Positions 39,746 through 51,620 are shown, counted from the stretch's first letter. The stretch is DNA of 64,000 bases from Lepisosteus oculatus (GCF_040954835.1 NC_090698.1:72609284-72673283); one strand, 5' to 3'. The notes: generated by a model not told the origin, from the letters alone. Made by a program: numbers and translations.

Positions 39746-39999
39746 TAATAGATGTGCTGACAAAAATAATTAAATAGCACTCTGTTGTAACATAAGGTGT
39801 TAAAACTAATGGTTTTTATACGTGCAGTTTCTATATCAATATATGTTTCAAAACAGCATCTTAGACTCCAGTGGCTTCTGAAACGTACAGTACATATTGA
39901 TATGATGAGCAGAGCTAGGGCAGGCCAAAAGCACTGACTGGAGAGTTTCTATCAGTGGCTGTAAGATGTAACTTGAGCTGCCTGTGTCTTTCTCAGGCT

Positions 40000-40350
40000 G
40001 CCGATGCAGGCAAGATTTCAGTTTCCAGCGAGTCTGACACCTCTCGCAAGTACTTAATCAATCACTAAAAGTTGTCACCCGGCATTAGAATGAAACAAAG
40101 GAACTAATGTGGAAGAGGCTGTTGAAACAGAAACAAAGTGAACCACAAGCAAGCTGAACCCAGGTCAGATTACTGGTGTGTCGTTGGCCTTAGAGCAGAT
40201 AGTCCAGCCATGATTGGCATTTTCCCCCTTAACTTCGCCCCAGACTCCTCACACTTGTCAGCTTTTCCATCCACAAGGCAGATACAGGCTGTCAATTAGC
40301 ACATAATGTGAAGTATGCTTGGACGTCAAATAATGCTGTTATCCAAGAAG
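40000..40350. promoter_or_regulatory. Candidate noncoding element
   Basis: Non-repeat block with a SOX-like AAACAAAGG (40094-40102), a RUNX-like ACCACA (40142-40147), CCATGATTGGC and TGTCAATTAGCAC. It lies between AT-rich stretches upstream of the CETN3 3' end. Confidence 0.25.
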
Positions 40351-41643
40351 AAAAACATCCAGTCTCCTCCCCCCCTCCCCCTCCCGAGGCTACAATGTCA
40401 TGTTATTATAAAAAAAAAAACACCCACTGGAAACAGAACCTGACAATTGCTGGAGCATTACTCAGAGCCACTGCTTACTTCTTAATGCAAAGCGACACAA
40501 CACTTAAATTGTTTCAGAGGGCTCTGGACCGATCCGTGCAAGTGGTTCGCTTGTGCATTGCAGGGCAGACGAACTTCCATCTTTGTTTGGAGCTTTGCCT
40601 TTCCGAATTGTGCTAAATGGAGATATAAAGGATTTTGAGGTTATATGTGAAAGAAATAAGGGATGTAAAATGCCTTAAGCAACTGACTGCAAGTAACTTC
40701 AATAAAAGCTTAAGAGAACAATGATCTCAAAACAAAACGCATGTTTTACTACGGAAGAATGTCTTTAAAGCAGGTTTTCATAATAGGAAAAACAATGATA
40801 GTTTTATTGTGGATTATTGTCCACTTAAATAAACTGTACACCCACAGCCTCCCCAGGGGAAAATACACCATGTTTTGTTTGGTGTTTTGTAGAAATCTGT
40901 CAGAACTGACATTCCAAATATCTTGGAGAAAAACAACGGGTAATGCTTTAGATTACGTTGAAAAGGTTTAATATTTTATTAGTGATCACTTTACCATAAA
41001 ACGAGTTTCTTTGAAATCTTAATTATCTATTTGAACATAGTCCTACTAACCTAAAACGTTACCCTAACATTGTCAGCACTGAATATCTGTCCATGCTTTG
41101 CTAATATTTTACAGAATCTCAACTGATGATAAATTATCAGTAGCATACCAGTTAAATCTTCATTCATGCAAGGTAATCTAAAGCAGGAACAAACTTTGGT
41201 ATTCAGTGTTACTAAAATGATCACTCATTTGACTGACTATCCCTCACGGTCCACAGAGGTCTTGCTTCATGAAGGTGACTAACACACTGCCTGGCAGGTG
41301 AAGCAGGGCTGTCCGAGGTGTCTCGGGTATAGCTGTGGAAACGTTCCACCACTGCCGAAGTGACTGAAACCACTCTGAAAACAGCCCCCAGCCCCACCAT
41401 GTGGCAACGCCACTGATATCTTGCAGACATTATCCTGCACTTATCACCATTAGCCGGTCACCAAAATCTTACTCGGACATGCTGGAGACATCCAGCCCAG
41501 GATATTTTTTCAATGAACATGAGCTTCCAGACGCATTTTGACAGCACGACACCCTGATCTGATGACACACAGACCCATCTTCTGCAGCCTTCGGCCACCA
41601 GGACAGCCGTCAACATATCCCAGGTGGTATATACAGTATGAAT

Positions 41644-42203
41644 GCCACCAGCTCCATCACCCCGCAACTCACAGCTGGCAGCCCACTGAAGCCCAGCAGG
41701 TGTGAGCCTGGCCAGTACCTGGATGGGAGACCTGCTGGGAAAACTAAGGTTGCTGCTGGAAGAGATGTTAGTGGGGCCAGCAGGGGGAGCTCACCCTGTG
41801 GTCTGCGTGGGTCCTAATGCCCTGCTATAGTGGCTGGGACAATATACTGTAAAAAGACACTGTCCTTTGGATGAAATGTAAAACTGAGGTCCTGACTCTC
41901 TGTGGTCATTAAAAATCCCAGGGTGTTTCTGGAAAAGAGTAGGGGTGTTAACCTGGTGTCCTGGTCAAATTCCCCCCTGGCCTTTACCAGTCATGGCCTC
42001 CTAATAGTCCCCATCTCTGAACTGGCTTCATCACTCTGCTCTCCTCCCCACTGAGAGCTGATGTGTGGTGAGAGTACTGGTGCACTATGGCTGCTGTCGC
42101 ATCATCCAAGTGGGGCTGCACACCGATGGTGGTGGAGGGGATCCCCATTACCTGTAAAGCGCTTTGAGTGGAGTGTCCAGAGAAAGCGCTCTATAAGTGT
42201 AAA
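41644..42203 (+). mobile_element. 5S-rRNA-derived SINE, full length
   Basis: The most complete uninterrupted copy: 5S-like head, the GTTAGTGGGGCCAGCAGGGG segment, CATGGCCTCCTAATAGTCC, and the conserved tail TAAAGCGCTTTGAGTGGAG through GCGCTCTATAAGTGTAA. It serves as the local reference for the other copies. Confidence 0.9.
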
Positions 42204-43339
42204 GCCTCCCACCTGCTCTGCCACATTCAGCCAGGACGTGACTGCCAGAGCCCCAGTCTGCAGGGGAAAGGGCACCTGAAGCAGCTCCGAGACGGAAAGA
42301 GCCCATCCTCACTTCCATCAAAAACGACACAGAACTCCTCATGGCCCAGGTTTGACTGAGGCCAAGAGTGTGAACCTGGGAATCCACTAAAGCAATTTTG
42401 TGTAGTATAATATATAACAAATATGCACTCAACAATATACCACTTATGTCAGTTTAATGTCTTAATTTCTTAAAGCGGGGACTGTGGTTTTACATGACTT
42501 TCAGAATTTGTCCTAAAAAGTAACAGATTCCTTCAACATGACCCATCTACTACCAATCCAGACAAATCTGGTAAAACATGCCTTGTATATTTAAGATAGA
42601 AATGTGACTGCCAAAACAGGTCAGTTTCAATTTACTGTCGACTCACTCCTTAGCCAAAATATTATTTTAAAAGATTATATAAAGAAATAAATGTCAAAAT
42701 CAATCACTCATTATTAATATCAAGGCAATCATACATGAGATTATTACTACACTTATTTTAGCAATGAAAATGTAGAAAATTACTTTTAAAATGTCTGTAA
42801 CAGTAAGTTTGTTCTTTGACTGCCAAAACAATTTTGTGTCTTATGGTCACTTCTCATGCACATTCCCTACAAAACCTTAATGTACTTTTTCCACCAATAA
42901 TGTTTTTTGCCTGCACCAAACCTCAAAGAGCAATAGCTCCCTCTAGTGGTTATTATTGGAAATGACCTGGAGTTTTATTCAGCTTTAAAAATACAGTACT
43001 ATACACTGCAAAGATTATTTCAAATCTTCTATTTGATGATTCAATGAAAACACTTCTCAGATAAGATTCCTACTGCTAGATTCTGAATACCCCACTGCCT
43101 ATGGTGCTATAATCCTCTCAAGCTTTCCTTTTTGTATTATAAAGCTTTTATGACATCAAGTCTTCAAAACATTGCCTATTTCACACTGATTTGATGTGAA
43201 TTTTCGTTAGAAGTCTAAGAATAAAGAAAAAGCACCATAATGTGTTAAATGTACACCTTTAAAAGGTGGTGTTTTAAATTGGGCTTATTGTACACTCATA
43301 TGACCACTAATTGTTGTTCAACTCAGGAAACAAAGACAT

Positions 43340-44279
43340 TAATATAAAGATTCAGTTTTATTGCATTCTCCTTTTGATCTATTCATAAATATTTCATTCA
43401 AACATCTAGCAAAAATACAAAATATTATAATGAATACAAAAAATAATTCACATTTCAAAGCGCTTACTTTGAATTCCAAACAGTAAAGTAAAAATACACA
43501 ATCTACCAGTCTCCATGTCAAATGGTTACTATTAGGTTTATGACCTATGTTTTTAATGTCCACAGACAATGGGTAAGGTGATCTACTGGAGAATTGAATA
43601 ATAACTAATTTAAGTAAAATTAAATACAATGACAGTTTTGGAATTAAAGAGATATAAACAATATAAAGCCTTTTAAAGGTAAGAAATGTAACCTTGTCAG
43701 CCATTCCCAATAGCACATAACAGTGTATCTGCCCGTCTTAAAAGTCATGGACCGCATCCCAGTTGTGCATGCTAAGAAACCGAACATTTTCAATGCACTG
43801 AGGCTTGGAAGCACTTGGTGAACTTATACCATGCCAAGGAGCAATCTACACAGTGAATCTATTTAAATACTCTCTCATTACAATAGCTGACCAGGGCCAA
43901 GATGAGATTTGAAATCCGACTGATCTTCTAATCGCAAATTACAAACCCAATGTAAATGACGGGTTTTCATCTTGGCGGGCAAAAACTAGTTTGGTTCTTA
44001 ATTAGTGGGGGGTTGAAAATCTGATTAAATACAAGCCTGTATTTTTAAATGGCATATTTACTTGTAACACTGTACATGTATATTTCCTTAACTTATGGTT
44101 TGGTGCTGATGAACAGCTGTCAGACTGTTTAAAAGCAACATGATCATGGTGTATTATCCACTTTTAAACGTATTTTAAAATGCCGAAAGAGTTAATTTGT
44201 TACACACAACAATAACCTTAAGAAGGGGGCATGAACAGCAACTCAGGAAAACCTCCTGTCCTGCGAGGTCTGGGTTCTT
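43340..44279 (-). other. CETN3: Probable CETN3 3' untranslated region
   Basis: This AT-rich stretch runs from the stop codon to the first good AATAAA on the minus strand (43357-43362). The extent is inferred from that signal alone. A further AATAAA-type hexamer lies near 42972, so a longer tail is possible. A 125-codon open frame at 43339-43716 falls inside and has no recognisable protein character. Confidence 0.5.
43357..43362 (-). terminator. Candidate polyadenylation signal of CETN3
   Basis: AATAAA on the minus strand about 920 nt past the CETN3 stop codon, with T/A-rich flanks. The site is assigned by position and sequence only. Confidence 0.45.
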
Positions 44280-44323
44280 CTATGTGTCTCCCGTCATGAT
44301 GGAAATAAATTCTTCTTGATTTA
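44280..44323 (-). CDS. CETN3: CETN3 terminal coding exon 5
   Basis: 44 nt encoding [14 protein letters not shown] and TAG. The acceptor is ACAG at 44324-44327. It lies about 3.5 kb from exon 4 across an intron that contains a decayed Tc1-like element. Phase and sequence complete EF-hand 4 exactly, which supports the exon despite its small size. Confidence 0.93.
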
Positions 44324-47300
44324 CTGTAAAAATAAGAAACATTTCCACACACATTTAAAATACCAGTTATAACACACTGGGTTGACATGACATTTCTCTT
44401 AACACTCAAATAGGAACAAAATAAGAGAATAAAATGTATAAGAGAATGAAATGCAGAATATACTGTAGCTTAGGAACATTCAACAAATGTGCTGGTCAAA
44501 CTATGCTGAAAACAAAGAATTAAAAGAACTTCTTTAACCATTTTGTTTGTTCTTTCAAAAAATGTGTAAATTAACAACATCATGGTATAAGTCAACCTGC
44601 TCATTCCAGATATTTCAAAATCAAAATTTAAAAATCTTAACTTAAGCAGATGTACACACATTAAAATATGTAGTTCCAATTACACTGGACAAATAGGCAA
44701 AATGCATTTCTACTGACATTTCATTGGAACCTAAAATCATCCGGAAAACTAAGCAACATTAGGACTGATGCGGCTTTATGTTTTTGACCTTTGCCCTATG
44801 TTGAAAAGGGAGCAGAAAAGCTGCTGGTGATTCATAAATCACCTAAAACCATTGCCTTTTATTGCTGTTCAGTGTCACATCTCATAATTCTTTAAGGACT
44901 TACAATTTAGAACAAAAAACTCCTTTGTTTTATTAAGGAAGTGTTAATTTGTAAACTATCACATAGACAACATGCCTTAAAGCCCTGCAGTTTGTTTCCA
45001 CACTTGCTGGAGGACGTAACTGTGCAGTAGTCCATCATCATAACTGGTGAGGATCCACATAAACAGTGGTTAATAATAAGATTACATATAAGGCCATAAA
45101 GAGTGATAGAGTTTCAGGCAGTGGGATTTAGGGATATTTATGCATTCCTTAACCCAGTTACTTCTGCCAAGAAACATCTCTGTCTGTTTCATTGACAAAT
45201 TTTCAAAACACAAGGAAATTGCTAAATCTTATGTGGTTTTTCTGTGTGAAGACTACCAAAATCCAGGATAATCACCACCTCAAACACTTTTATTCTGCAC
45301 AGTGAAACACAGATCAGAAATAAAACACAGCAAAATATTTAAGCTCAATGATGATTTGATAAGATGCATACCGTTTTGTATAAGTGGTGTGGTGTGTTGT
45401 AGTCATACTTACAACTCTCCCTCATTTTTGAAGTGATATTGAGGATCAAAAATATCAGTATCCTAAGGATTCTTCCTTATAAACATAAGGTCTTTTATAG
45501 AATTAATTCAAAATGAGTACCACTGCGTTAATATTTATATTGTTTGCAAGCTTAAAAACGAAAAGTGCCTACTTGTCAATTCCTGAGTAATTTCCAATTC
45601 CGTAGATTTTTCAATCGCAACAGTAAAGATAGAAGATATCAACAATATTACTGTAGCTCTATGGGAACCTACCTAAAGGATTGCAAACATGTATGTTTTA
45701 CAGATTCATACAAGTCTTAAGATTGCCTCCCAATTTAAACATAGTACATTAAAACCCCCAAAAAAGTGTTTTGCATGTTTATACGAGCAATAACGTATAA
45801 TAATGCAATTACACAAACACCTCCAAAATTACTGGCACACTCGACAGAGATGAGCACAAAAGGCTGTATAAAACGAACACAGGTAATGAGCTGTATTATA
45901 ATTTTCCAACATTGAATAGATTTGACATAATGATTCAATGGAATCAACCAAAACGATAAATTTCCCAAAATATAAGTGCACAATTATTGGCACCCCTGTT
46001 CAGTACGGTGTCCGACCGCTGTCTCACGGCGAGTACCTGCAGCACAGGAGGGCTGGCTGAAATCCAGAAGCGGGGCTTTGGGATTCTCCGAGGAGAGCCA
46101 AGGAAAATGAGTGCACGAATCAAGCAGGGCTGTCTGGGGTGTGCAGGCAGACCGGCTGCCAGGAGCAGGGCTGCTCTGGTATTCACATGGGCAGACTGCC
46201 GGCTTTATCTGCACATAGGCGGAGGTCTGCACTGATGAGGTCGGGCATGGAGCACCGGTGAAGCCATGATGCCGGCAGAGGAATCCTACTCCATTGGGCC
46301 CCTGAACAAGGCCCTTAACCCCAACTGCTCCAGGGGCGCTGTACAATAGCTGACCCTGCGCTCTGACCCCAGACTTCTCTCCCTGTCCGTGTGTCTCATG
46401 GAGAGCAAGCTGGGGTATGCGAAAATAATTCCTAATACAAGAAATTGTATATGGCCAATAAAGTGATGTTATGTTATGTTATACCGTGGTTAATGATTAA
46501 ATAATTATTAATCGGACAGACAAGCAGCATGATCTTGTCACAGACTCAGCTGGAGGGAAGGCACTTATGAGAATCGTGGCAGCAATCTGCTTACAGCCTG
46601 GGTATAACACCCTCCCTATCCCAAAAAGAACAGCACTGAGCCTTTTTGATAATGGTTTATGAGACATAGGAACATATTTGGAGGGATCGTACTTCATTCC
46701 TCCATACAGGATCGTTCCAGATTCTTGATATCCTTCAGAGTATGCTGACGGACCACCCTCTTCAATTCAAACCACGGGTTTTCCCAATGGGTATCAAGTC
46801 TAGAGACTGAGATGGCTGCTACAAAATGTTGATTTTGAAGTATCCTTGGAGCTGATGTCTAGCTAGAAGATCCGCTCCAGGAAGACACTGGTTTTTGAGC
46901 AAAATGTCCTTGTACCTGGTCGAATTTGTGACCCCAATGACCTTAACAGGGCCACAAGGCCAGCAAAAGATCCATCACCATATTTTACAGTGGGTACAGG
47001 TGACAATTATTATTATTGGGACCACAGCCACAGGACAGAGACACTGTTCTGAAGAACCTTCCTTCGAAGAACACAACCCTCTTTGAACGCCACCCCCATG
47101 CTGGTGTGCGTGGCTAAACAACTCGATTTTCATCTCATAAGACCACAGCACTCCATCGGACTGGCATGGAGGTGGCGTCCAGTTGTAGATTTGAACACTT
47201 GTAACCCAAGTTCTTCAAATATGTGGAGGACCTTGAATTTTTCTTTGCCTCTCAAACCATCCTCCTCACTCTCTTTTAAGTTCTAAAGCAGTTCTACTTA

Positions 47301-50174
47301 TTGTAAATGAATCCTACAGAACACCTACCTGGATATAGAGAAACACTCATAGGGCTACTGACATTGTAAATATGTTCACATTTTCAAAAACAGATCTATT
47401 TCAAGCATGACTGCTCCCTACCACCACTTCAAAAAAAATGCACCTCAAGTCATCACTGAGCTTAAATATCTGGCCTCTACATAAAACAAACAAAATCAGT
47501 CTCCTGCTGTGGGAAGCTCTGGTCAAGTTGATACAAAAAGATCCTATGTTCTTACAATGATGAGCAAGTAAACCGATCCCGTTTCTAAGAAAAAATATCA
47601 AGGTTCAGTGTAAGTCGAAGCTAAAATTATTTTAAGTTTAGAAGAGCTCAAAGCATTTCATTATAAATCTTCAATTGTTTTCAAAATGTTCTTTTTTAAA
47701 AAACAAATCTATCCTTCTGACTAGCATTAGTGTTAATATTTACAAAATACAGCCTATTACTACACTGCTTGGAAACAGGTGTGATAATTTAAAATCTTCT
47801 ACCAAAGATCTGACTTACTTTCCCCATCCCCGTCTTTGTCAAATTCATCAATCATGGCCCGCAACTCCTCATCGGTCATATTCTCCCCAAGTTCTCTGGC
47901 CACACGGCGCAGGTTTCTGAGACTGATCTTCCCAGAATCGTCATCGTCAAAAAGCTTGAAGGCCTTCAGAATCTCTTCCTGGGGATCTCGATCCAGCATC
48001 CAGTCTGTTACTGAAAATAGTACAAATCTCCACATGTAATAACAAAACAGGTCCAGTATAGGTGTGGACATGTAATACTGGAAACCTACCCAGCCGTTCT
48101 CGCTTATACATTTACATTTTAACCCAGAACGTGACAGCATTTTTTTGTCTAAAGCCTTATTCTCTGACTCGCCCAAAACAACTCCCTGGCTTCAAATTTG
48201 CATCAGCCAGAAAGGTCTAAGTTGTGGTTCAATCTGAAACTTTGTTCATTTCACAACAGCTCTGTGTTCAACATTCACTTTTATTTTGTAAAAGAAAATT
48301 AAAGGATGTATTTAGTGTGTTTAAAGAATTAGAACTTTGTTTTTACAGCCACAATATTAAAGCAAAAAAACATATGGTATTTTAGAGACAGGTTTCTTAC
48401 CCACTTCATTAAAATCTTCAAATGAAATCTTCCCAGTTCCTTCGCGGTCATAATCTTTGAGTATTTTTAAAACATCTGCTTTCTTCACATCAAAGCCTAA
48501 AGCTCTCATTGCAACCTTTAAAAAACAATGGGTGCTGCATTAGTGAGATTACCCTATAGTTGAGGATATCTTAATGATCTAGGGATTAATGCCAGAGGTG
48601 CACACCCTTTGCCTGTGTACCATAGATCCATTTAAGCTTCACTCAATTAAAAACAAAGGGGCGTCTAACTAGATATTCCCTTCTTTTTATCCAAAAGCTT
48701 TGTTTTTCTGAATGAGGATTAAAATCTATAGGAGCCCTTCAGTACAATTCACTTTTCAATTCAAGTTCTACCTCCATCCAAACATCTAGAAAGAAAAACA
48801 TTTTCATACTTGTTACCCATGCACAACTGAACTCTGGGAACTTAAAAAAAACTGCATTAGGACAACTCCAAATATATTTCTAGTTTCTCTAGGATGATCA
48901 TAATGCAAATTCCAGTCTACATCAGAATTTCATTCCAAAGTTGAAGAAACCCCACAACAATTTACAGTTATCATTTCCCTTTAACCAAAGCGAAGCCCCC
49001 AACAGTGCAGAAGACCGTTTCCATAAAGCCATGCCCATTTCCCTGTGAACATCTCTCATGGCTCCATACATACCTTCAATTCATGATAATCGATTTCTTT
49101 GTCTTTGTCAGTATCAAAGAGATCAAACGCCTCTTTTATTTCTTGTTTCTGCTCCTCTGTCAGCTCTCTCCTCTTCTTTTTTCTGTTTTTGTCAGCTGCA
49201 ATCTCTGTCCTGAAAGGTGGAATTTGCAAAAAATCGCAGACATCTGGTGAGCCATGTGTTGGAGCTGCAGGAATCTTTAAATCCTGATTGAATTCACCCC
49301 ATAATTGGGCTCAGAATTCCTTTGCCTGGAAAATCTTATCCATTTTAACGCATCATCGTGATTAGGGATAACAGATAGAAATTTCTCCTTTTCAGATGCA
49401 GATGGTTGTATGTGTAATGGCTTTTGTGTTGTTGTGTATAGACTGAAAAACGTTCAGAGTGTTCTATAAAATTAGCCCAGAGGCATAATTCTTATATTAC
49501 ATGTTGTTATACTACGAAACGAGATTCAATCCACCTAAAGACTTGACACCCATTTAAAAATGACAGATGGATGATAGATGATGGCTGTTATCTTTGTTGT
49601 TTTCTGTTAAAATGACAGTATACAACTAGGTAAACATATCTTTTGTCAAGTGAAATATAAAAGTAACTGATCGTCAATGTTAATATAGTTTTGTTTATAG
49701 TCTTTCAATGCCGAGCCATTCTCATATTTATACAAAAATAAAAAATAATCCATTTGTCGAACAGATTTGCCTGCTTGGGTAACATTAAATATTATACCAA
49801 ATACAACAATGCACATTATCGTCATCTTTTTTTCCGCCTCATTACATATGGGTGGGTGAGATAATGGATAAATGATAATTTTTTCTCTGTCTTTGTTGAC
49901 AACATAAAGGCGACCACAAAGTTTTATAAACACTACCGTAACTCCCTGGCAAGAGCCATGAAAATCAGTTTTGCTTTATCTCTACAATCCCTCACCCAAA
50001 ACGTTTTAAATAACCGAAGACTGCAAAAACTATTCTGTTAATTAAAAACACATCTGACATTTATCTCCTCGAAGCCTTTAAGACATTTCCACTACCCAGC
50101 TAAATAAAGGAAGACACACTCAAACACTGAAAAGCTGAAAGGTTAACGTTTACATACCTCAACGACAAACTCAT
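44280..50174 (-). CDS. CETN3: Centrin-3, five coding exons
   Basis: The minus-strand exons are 50158-50174, 49074-49209, 48401-48515, 47819-48010 and 44280-44323. They join in frame to 504 nt, which is 167 residues plus TAG, the length of human CETN3. Every intron is GT/AG. The product is an EF-hand calcium-binding protein; the family acts at centrioles and basal bodies, and centrin-3 is also known from nuclear-pore-associated complexes. EF-hand 1 has a full loop (D38, D40, D42, D46, E49). EF-hand 2 lies near 74-85. EF-hand 3 (D111-N122) lacks the acidic residue at loop position 12, as in the family. EF-hand 4 is D147-E158. The basic N-terminus ([18 protein letters not shown]) and the [24 protein letters not shown] block separate centrin-3 from centrin-1/2. 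The start is the first ATG of exon 1, giving MSLSLR; human has MSLALR. The tail reads [14 protein letters not shown]. No disruption is seen. Confidence 0.96.
45815..47215 (-). mobile_element. Decayed Tc1/mariner-like transposon in CETN3 intron 4
   Basis: Minus strand. At 47060-47210 the translation gives [13 protein letters not shown], the usual 'DESKIELFG' block. Near 46960-46990 it gives PTVKYGDGS, the 'PTVKHGGGS' block. The 3' end carries the typical GTGCCAATAATTGTGCAC (about 45980-45997) and again GTGCCAGTAATTTTGGAGG (about 45817-45836). Many stops and frameshifts make it inactive. About 46005-46600 is later inserted sequence including a SINE. Confidence 0.75.
46264..46485 (+). mobile_element. 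tRNA-derived SINE (family A), head-truncated, inside a Tc1 relic
   Basis: Begins at CAGAGGAATCCTACTCC and carries AAGGCCCTTAACCCC, GCTGGGGTATGCGAAAA and a GTTATGTTAT tail. The tRNA-like head is missing. It interrupts the Tc1-like element in CETN3 intron 4. Confidence 0.82.
47819..48010 (-). CDS. CETN3: CETN3 coding exon 4
   Basis: 192 nt encoding residues 90-153 plus one base. It holds [19 protein letters not shown]-hand 3 and most of EF-hand 4 (EFDKDGDGE). The acceptor is AG at 48011-48012 and the donor is GTAAGT below 47819. This is the most conserved part of the gene. Confidence 0.96.
48401..48515 (-). CDS. CETN3: CETN3 coding exon 3
   Basis: 115 nt encoding [19 protein letters not shown] and the second EF-hand region ([18 protein letters not shown]). 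The acceptor is AG at 48516-48517 and the donor is GTAAG below 48401. The exon ends with the first base of Val90. Confidence 0.95.
49074..49209 (-). CDS. CETN3: CETN3 coding exon 2
   Basis: 136 nt encoding residues 6-51: the lysine-rich leader, the first helix and EF-hand 1 ([14 protein letters not shown]). The acceptor is CAG at 49210-49212 and the donor is GTATGT just below 49074. The exon ends on a codon boundary. Confidence 0.94.
50158..50174 (-). CDS. CETN3: CETN3 coding exon 1
   Basis: This 17-nt exon encodes MSLSL plus the first two bases of Arg6. The donor reads AG|GTATGT at 50157. It is too short for an ORF search. It was found by looking upstream of exon 2 for an ATG in the right phase and by similarity to the family N-terminus. 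Confidence 0.88.
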
Positions 50175-50480
50175 TGTTTATTTTTAAATGTCTCTAAAAG
50201 CCGAAATACACTTAAAAAAAAACAGATAACTCTCAACCAACTGTAATCTCTACCGCCAGATGTCGATTTCAATACAATACAAAGACCCAAACAAATCCTT
50301 CAACGGTCGCCCACAAACTGATTTGTTATTGGACGGAACTGTTGTGGGGGCGTGTCAAGGAAGACAACTAATATCATGATTGGTCCTTTACTTGTCAATC
50401 AAGACGCTTTGCTTGTCTGGTTTGGTTGTAAAGCAACGGTTTTACCCAGGAGCCTTTGGGAGGGACTGAAGTTTGAGTGA
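50175..50480 (-). promoter_or_regulatory. CETN3: Probable CETN3 promoter and 5' UTR
   Basis: The 300 bp upstream of the CETN3 ATG are more GC-rich than the surroundings. They contain two minus-strand CCAAT boxes (around 50327-50331 and 50375-50380), a GGGGGCGTG GC-type box near 50345, and an X-box-like inverted repeat at 50425-50437. No TATA box stands out. The transcription start is not determined. Confidence 0.5.
50425..50437. promoter_or_regulatory. X-box-like motif (candidate RFX site)
   Basis: GTTGTAAAGCAAC is a near-palindrome whose right half (AGCAAC) fits the RGYAAC half-site of ciliary X-boxes. The left half (GTTGTA) departs from GTTRCC. It lies about 250 bp upstream of the ATG of a centriole/basal-body gene, the usual position for RFX-controlled ciliary genes. 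Confidence 0.35.
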
Positions 50481-50966
50481 CTGGAGTAGATGTTTGCTGG
50501 CAGTATTTTCTTAAACGTGCTGATTGATTAGTCGAGATTAGCGTCTCAACACGGTGTTTTTATATAAGAAATCTAGCAAGATACTCATAAAATGACACTT
50601 GAAATAAATTATGGAAATTAACGTTGTCATTTTTTTGCAATACGTTAGACTAATGAGTAAAACTGCTACAACATTATCACAAGATAATTAAGGTTAATCA
50701 TGATCTTAATCATGAATTCAAGTTAAAAATTTTTTCTTTATCGTTGCTTTGCAACTTTTGCAAATACATCCACGCACTGCACAAGCAACACACTGCACTG
50801 ATCATCCTGTATTGCAGTTTTCCCAGGCAGAAATCACCTGATATCTTCTCTGGCAATCATTTGATTTGCTGAGGCTCTCTCAGTTCACTTGTGGCTCTTG
50901 AGGTGACTGCAGCCCCCCATACAGAAGCTCAAAATGTTTCCCAGCCGGAGAGAAGCACTCCCTTTA

Positions 50967-51075
50967 GTAGTTCAAGTAGGGAGCTGCGTCAGCAGGCGCA
51001 GGCTGCAAAGGAACAGGTAAAGGTTTATTCCCTGCTGAAAAGAAACGCAACGTCTCGGCTTTCTTCAGGCATGTC
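50967..51075 (+). mobile_element. Short foldback retroposon adjacent to the 5S SINE
   Basis: Carries the complete left arm (AGTTCAAGTAGGGAGCTGCG, GCTGCAAAGGAACAGG) and a shortened core with a deletion in the stem (AACGTCTCGGCTTTCTTCAG). No clear target duplication was found. It lies 14 bp before the foldback in the neighbouring 5S SINE. Confidence 0.75.
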
Positions 51076-51087
51076 TTCTTCCTATCC

Positions 51088-51205
51088 CCACAAAGCAAAG
51101 CCACCAGCCAGCAGCCATATCACCCTGCAACTCACAACTGGCAACCCACTGAAGCTAAGCAGGTGTGAGTTGCAGGGTGATATGGCTGATGGCTTTGCTT
51201 TGTGG
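51088..51205. repeat. Foldback inverted repeat inside the 5S SINE
   Basis: The left arm 51088-51135 and right arm 51165-51205 are reverse complements over about 41 bp, apart from a 7-nt length difference. They are separated by a 29-nt loop made of 5S-like sequence. This looks like snap-back or template-switch copying of the SINE head together with its flank. Confidence 0.85.
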
Positions 51206-51311
51206 TGACTCGTTCAATGACAAAGTTAAGTATGGCCAACATCGAAGCTAACCTGGATGGGAGACCTCCTGGGAAAAACTAAGGTTGCTGCTGGAAGAGG
51301 TGTTAGTGGGG

Positions 51312-51326
51312 CCAGCAGGGGGCGCT
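51312..51326 (+). promoter_or_regulatory. CTCF-like core motif in a 5S SINE
   Basis: Plus-strand CCAGCAGGGGGCGCT, identical to the copy at 11453-11467 but in opposite orientation, 1.1 kb upstream of CETN3. Confidence 0.45.
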
Positions 51327-51620
51327 CACCCTGCGGTCCATGTGGGTCCTAATGCCCCAGTATAGTGATGGGGACACTATACTGTAAACAGGTGCCGTCC
51401 TTCGGATGAGACGTAAAACCGAGGTCCTGACATTAAAAATCCCAGGGCATTTCTCGAAAAGAGTAGGGGTGTTACCCCGGTGTCCTGGCCAAATTTCCCA
51501 TTGGCCCTTACCAATCACGGCCTCCTAATAATCCCCATCTCTGAACTGGCTACATTACTCTGCTCTCCTCCTCACTGATAGCCGGTGTGTGGGGAGCATT
51601 CTGGCACACTATGGCTGCCG

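Noticed and set aside
42945-42959. CTCF-like motif (minus strand CCACTAGAGGGAGC)
   Set aside because: Two mismatches in the most constrained part of the core.
43339-43716. 125-codon frame at the CETN3 3' end
   Set aside because: Lies in the probable 3' UTR, on the same strand, beyond the stop, and has no protein features.
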